Assembly (NCBI GenBank): GCA_007280315.1
Contig: QYQC01000200.1
Span: 1 to 15,938, forward strand
Reading direction: 5' to 3'
Length of the DNA: 15,938 bases
DNA from: Betaproteobacteria bacterium
GTDB lineage: Bacteria; Pseudomonadota; Gammaproteobacteria; Burkholderiales; SG8-39
Shown: in pieces, positions 14,948-15,938 of the stretch
Layout: each line of letters starts with the position of its first letter
Position numbering within the stretch: position 1 is the first letter of the stretch
Translations under genes and position numbers: made by a program
Notes under the pieces: model-generated
Databases searched by the model: none
Seen by the model: the letters and a program-made list of their open reading frames with translations, nothing else
What the model was told of the DNA's origin: nothing

Positions 14948-15684
14948 CCGTCGGTCCCGCTGCGATGATGATTGTTCTGCGTAACCGGCGACAGAGCTTT
15001 CGCCGACGCCGCCTGACCGCGCCATTGGGGTTTCACCAGTCGCATGCCGACGGTACGCTTGATCGCGCGCACCACATAGACTCCGCCCGCGATCGGCCAC
15101 CAGCGATCGCCGGCCTTTTCCATGAAGGCGGAGCGTTCCAGCCATTTCATTTGCGAGAACGGCGGCGCATAGCGGCCGAAGCGCCCGCCGTTGAGTTCGA
15201 ATCCCAGCAGCTGCAGCCAGTCTTTCAGACGCAACAGGCCGATGAAGCGACCGCACCAGGGATATTCGTTCCGGCGCGGACCGAGGGCGCGTTTCACACC
15301 CCACAGGCTGAGGGGATTGAAACCGGAGATCACGATCTGGCCGTCGGGCATCAGCACGCGCGCAGCTTCGCGCAGTATCCGATGCGGATGCGCACTGAAC
15401 TCGAGCACATGCGGCAGCGCCACCAGATCAATGCTGCCGCTGGCGAGCGGCAGCGCGTCGCCGTCCGCAACGAGTTCACTTCCCGGATCCTGGCCGATGC
15501 GTGTGCGCAGCGCGATGCGATTCTGACGCAGCAAGTCGAACTGCGGCAGGCCGATCTGGGCTGCGTTGAAGCCGAACACATCTTCCACCGCGCTGTCGAA
15601 TTGGCCTTGCTCCCAGCGCAGCACGTACTCGCCCGCGGGCGTAGTGAACCAGTCGGACAGGGTTGACTTTTTCTCTGCTTCCAC
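14944..15684 (-). CDS. Class I SAM-dependent methyltransferase-like protein
   Basis: About 246 aa from a proposed GTG at 15684. The second half of a Methyltransf_11-type Rossmann fold is clear: DGDALPLASGSIDLVALPHV (motif II/III area), then HRILREAARVLMPDGQIVISGFNP. The usual motif I (D-x-G-x-G) is not visible. Its place is taken by a segment IGLPQFDLLRQNRI, as I recall for homologues found beside rnhA. Substrate and activity are unknown. The frame stays open to a TTG at 15750, but that would overlap gloB by over 50 bases, so the GTG just before STLSDWFTTPAGEYVL is preferred. Its stop overlaps the rnhA start. Confidence 0.82.
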   Translation of the reverse strand: MEAEKKSTLSDWFTTPAGEYVLRWEQGQFDSAVEDVFGFNAAQIGLPQFDLLRQNRIALRTRIGQDPGSELVADGDALPLASGSIDLVALPHVLEFSAHPHRILREAARVLMPDGQIVISGFNPLSLWGVKRALGPRRNEYPWCGRFIGLLRLKDWLQLLGFELNGGRFGRYAPPFSQMKWLERSAFMEKAGDRWWPIAGGVYVVRAIKRTVGMRLVKPQWRGQAASAKALSPVTQNNHHRSGTDG

Positions 15685-15697
15685 GAAAACTAGGCCG
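15663..15697 (+). promoter_or_regulatory. Possible gloB promoter inside the methyltransferase 5' end
   Basis: TTGACT at 15663-15668 is a good -35-like box (5 of 6). The expected -10 position (15686-15692) holds only AAAACTA, a poor match. Only 13 bases separate the proposed gloB and methyltransferase starts, so at least one promoter must lie within the opposite coding region. A very short or absent leader is likely for one of the two. Confidence 0.25.
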
Positions 15698-15938
15698 ATG
15701 TCCGATAAAAATGATTTTGAAGTCGTGCCGCTGCGCGCGTTCAGGGACAATTACATCTGGACGCTTCGAAACGACCGTTATGCCGCTGTTGTCGATCCGG
15801 GCGACGCGCTACCGGTAGTTGATTACCTGCAACGCGAGCGGCTGCAACTGTGCGCCATCCTTGCCACCCATCATCACGCCGATCACGTTGGCGGCGTTGC
15901 CGATCTGCTCGCGCGCCAGGCGGTCCCGGTGTATGGTC
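15698..15938 (+). CDS. gloB: Hydroxyacylglutathione hydrolase (glyoxalase II), 5' part
   Basis: The first 80 codons of a metallo-beta-lactamase-fold hydrolase that turns S-D-lactoylglutathione into D-lactate and glutathione. The opening VPLRAFRDNYIW (10-21) is characteristic of GloB. The metal-binding THHHADHVGG begins at 57 (H58, H60, D62, H63). ATG at 15698 is the natural start, with a weak ribosome binding site. The gene runs off the right end of the window. It is divergent from the methyltransferase-rnhA pair, a gene arrangement I know as common in beta- and gammaproteobacteria. Confidence 0.93.
   Translation, partial: MSDKNDFEVVPLRAFRDNYIWTLRNDRYAAVVDPGDALPVVDYLQRERLQLCAILATHHHADHVGGVADLLARQAVPVYG

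Noticed and set aside
14948..15304. N-terminal extension of RNase HI by about 119 residues
   Set aside because: This part is the methyltransferase read in another frame. RNase HI proteins of this class start just before the YTDG motif.
15685..15750. Longer methyltransferase start at TTG 15750
   Set aside because: It would overlap the conserved N-terminus of gloB on the other strand. The GTG at 15684 is closer to the expected start of the family sequence.
1..15938. Defence island, CRISPR, prophage or biosynthetic system
   Set aside because: No array of spaced repeats, no transposase, integrase, nuclease-defence or synthase modules were found. All substantial genes fall into known metabolic, efflux or replication families.

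Overview
The window is compact, GC-rich (clearly over 60 % by eye) bacterial chromosomal DNA. It holds 13 protein-coding genes or gene parts with recognisable families. The gene set gloB / methyltransferase / rnhA / dnaQ, the high GC codon use and an intergenic 'SPSGRGARGEG'-type repeat suggest a proteobacterium, most likely betaproteobacterial (Burkholderiales-like). That placement is inference from gene order and style, not from a marker search. I see no rRNA, tRNA, CRISPR array, transposase or phage gene.

Left end (1-1405): alanine dehydrogenase (ald) lies on the minus strand. The first 58 bases of the window are a perfect inverted copy of part of its 3' end. This is either a second, convergent ald tail or a fold-back assembly artefact. 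A 166-bp divergent intergenic region follows.

CoA-catabolism block (1406-8327): on the plus strand are an SDR dehydrogenase, a MaoC-type hydratase 2 and two adjacent class III (CaiB/BaiF) CoA-transferases. The SDR and MaoC proteins resemble separated domains of peroxisomal multifunctional enzyme type 2. Converging on them from the minus strand are an acyl-CoA synthetase, broken by an apparent 1-nt deletion near its 5' end, and an ECHDC3-like crotonase-fold protein that lacks both classical catalytic glutamates. Together they could activate a carboxylic acid (by ligase or CoA transfer), hydrate the enoyl-CoA and oxidise the 3-hydroxyacyl-CoA. The substrate cannot be told from the sequence, and no acyl-CoA dehydrogenase or thiolase is in the window.

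Middle (8503-10066): a plus-strand protein made of two tandem GFA zinc domains overlaps tail-to-tail with dnaQ (DNA polymerase III epsilon, minus strand).

Right part (10066-15938): a membrane-fusion protein and RND pump pair (no outer-membrane factor in the window) sits between rnhA and dnaQ, and the pump's stop codon overlaps the dnaQ start. rnhA follows a SAM-methyltransferase-like gene with a 4-base stop/start overlap. That methyltransferase is divergent from gloB (glyoxalase II, cut by the window end), with only about 13 bp between the proposed starts.

I found no convincing undescribed system. The points most worth a second look are the inverted ald end, the crotonase paralogue without catalytic glutamates, the synthetase frameshift, the tandem GFA protein and the efflux operon placed upstream of and coupled to dnaQ.
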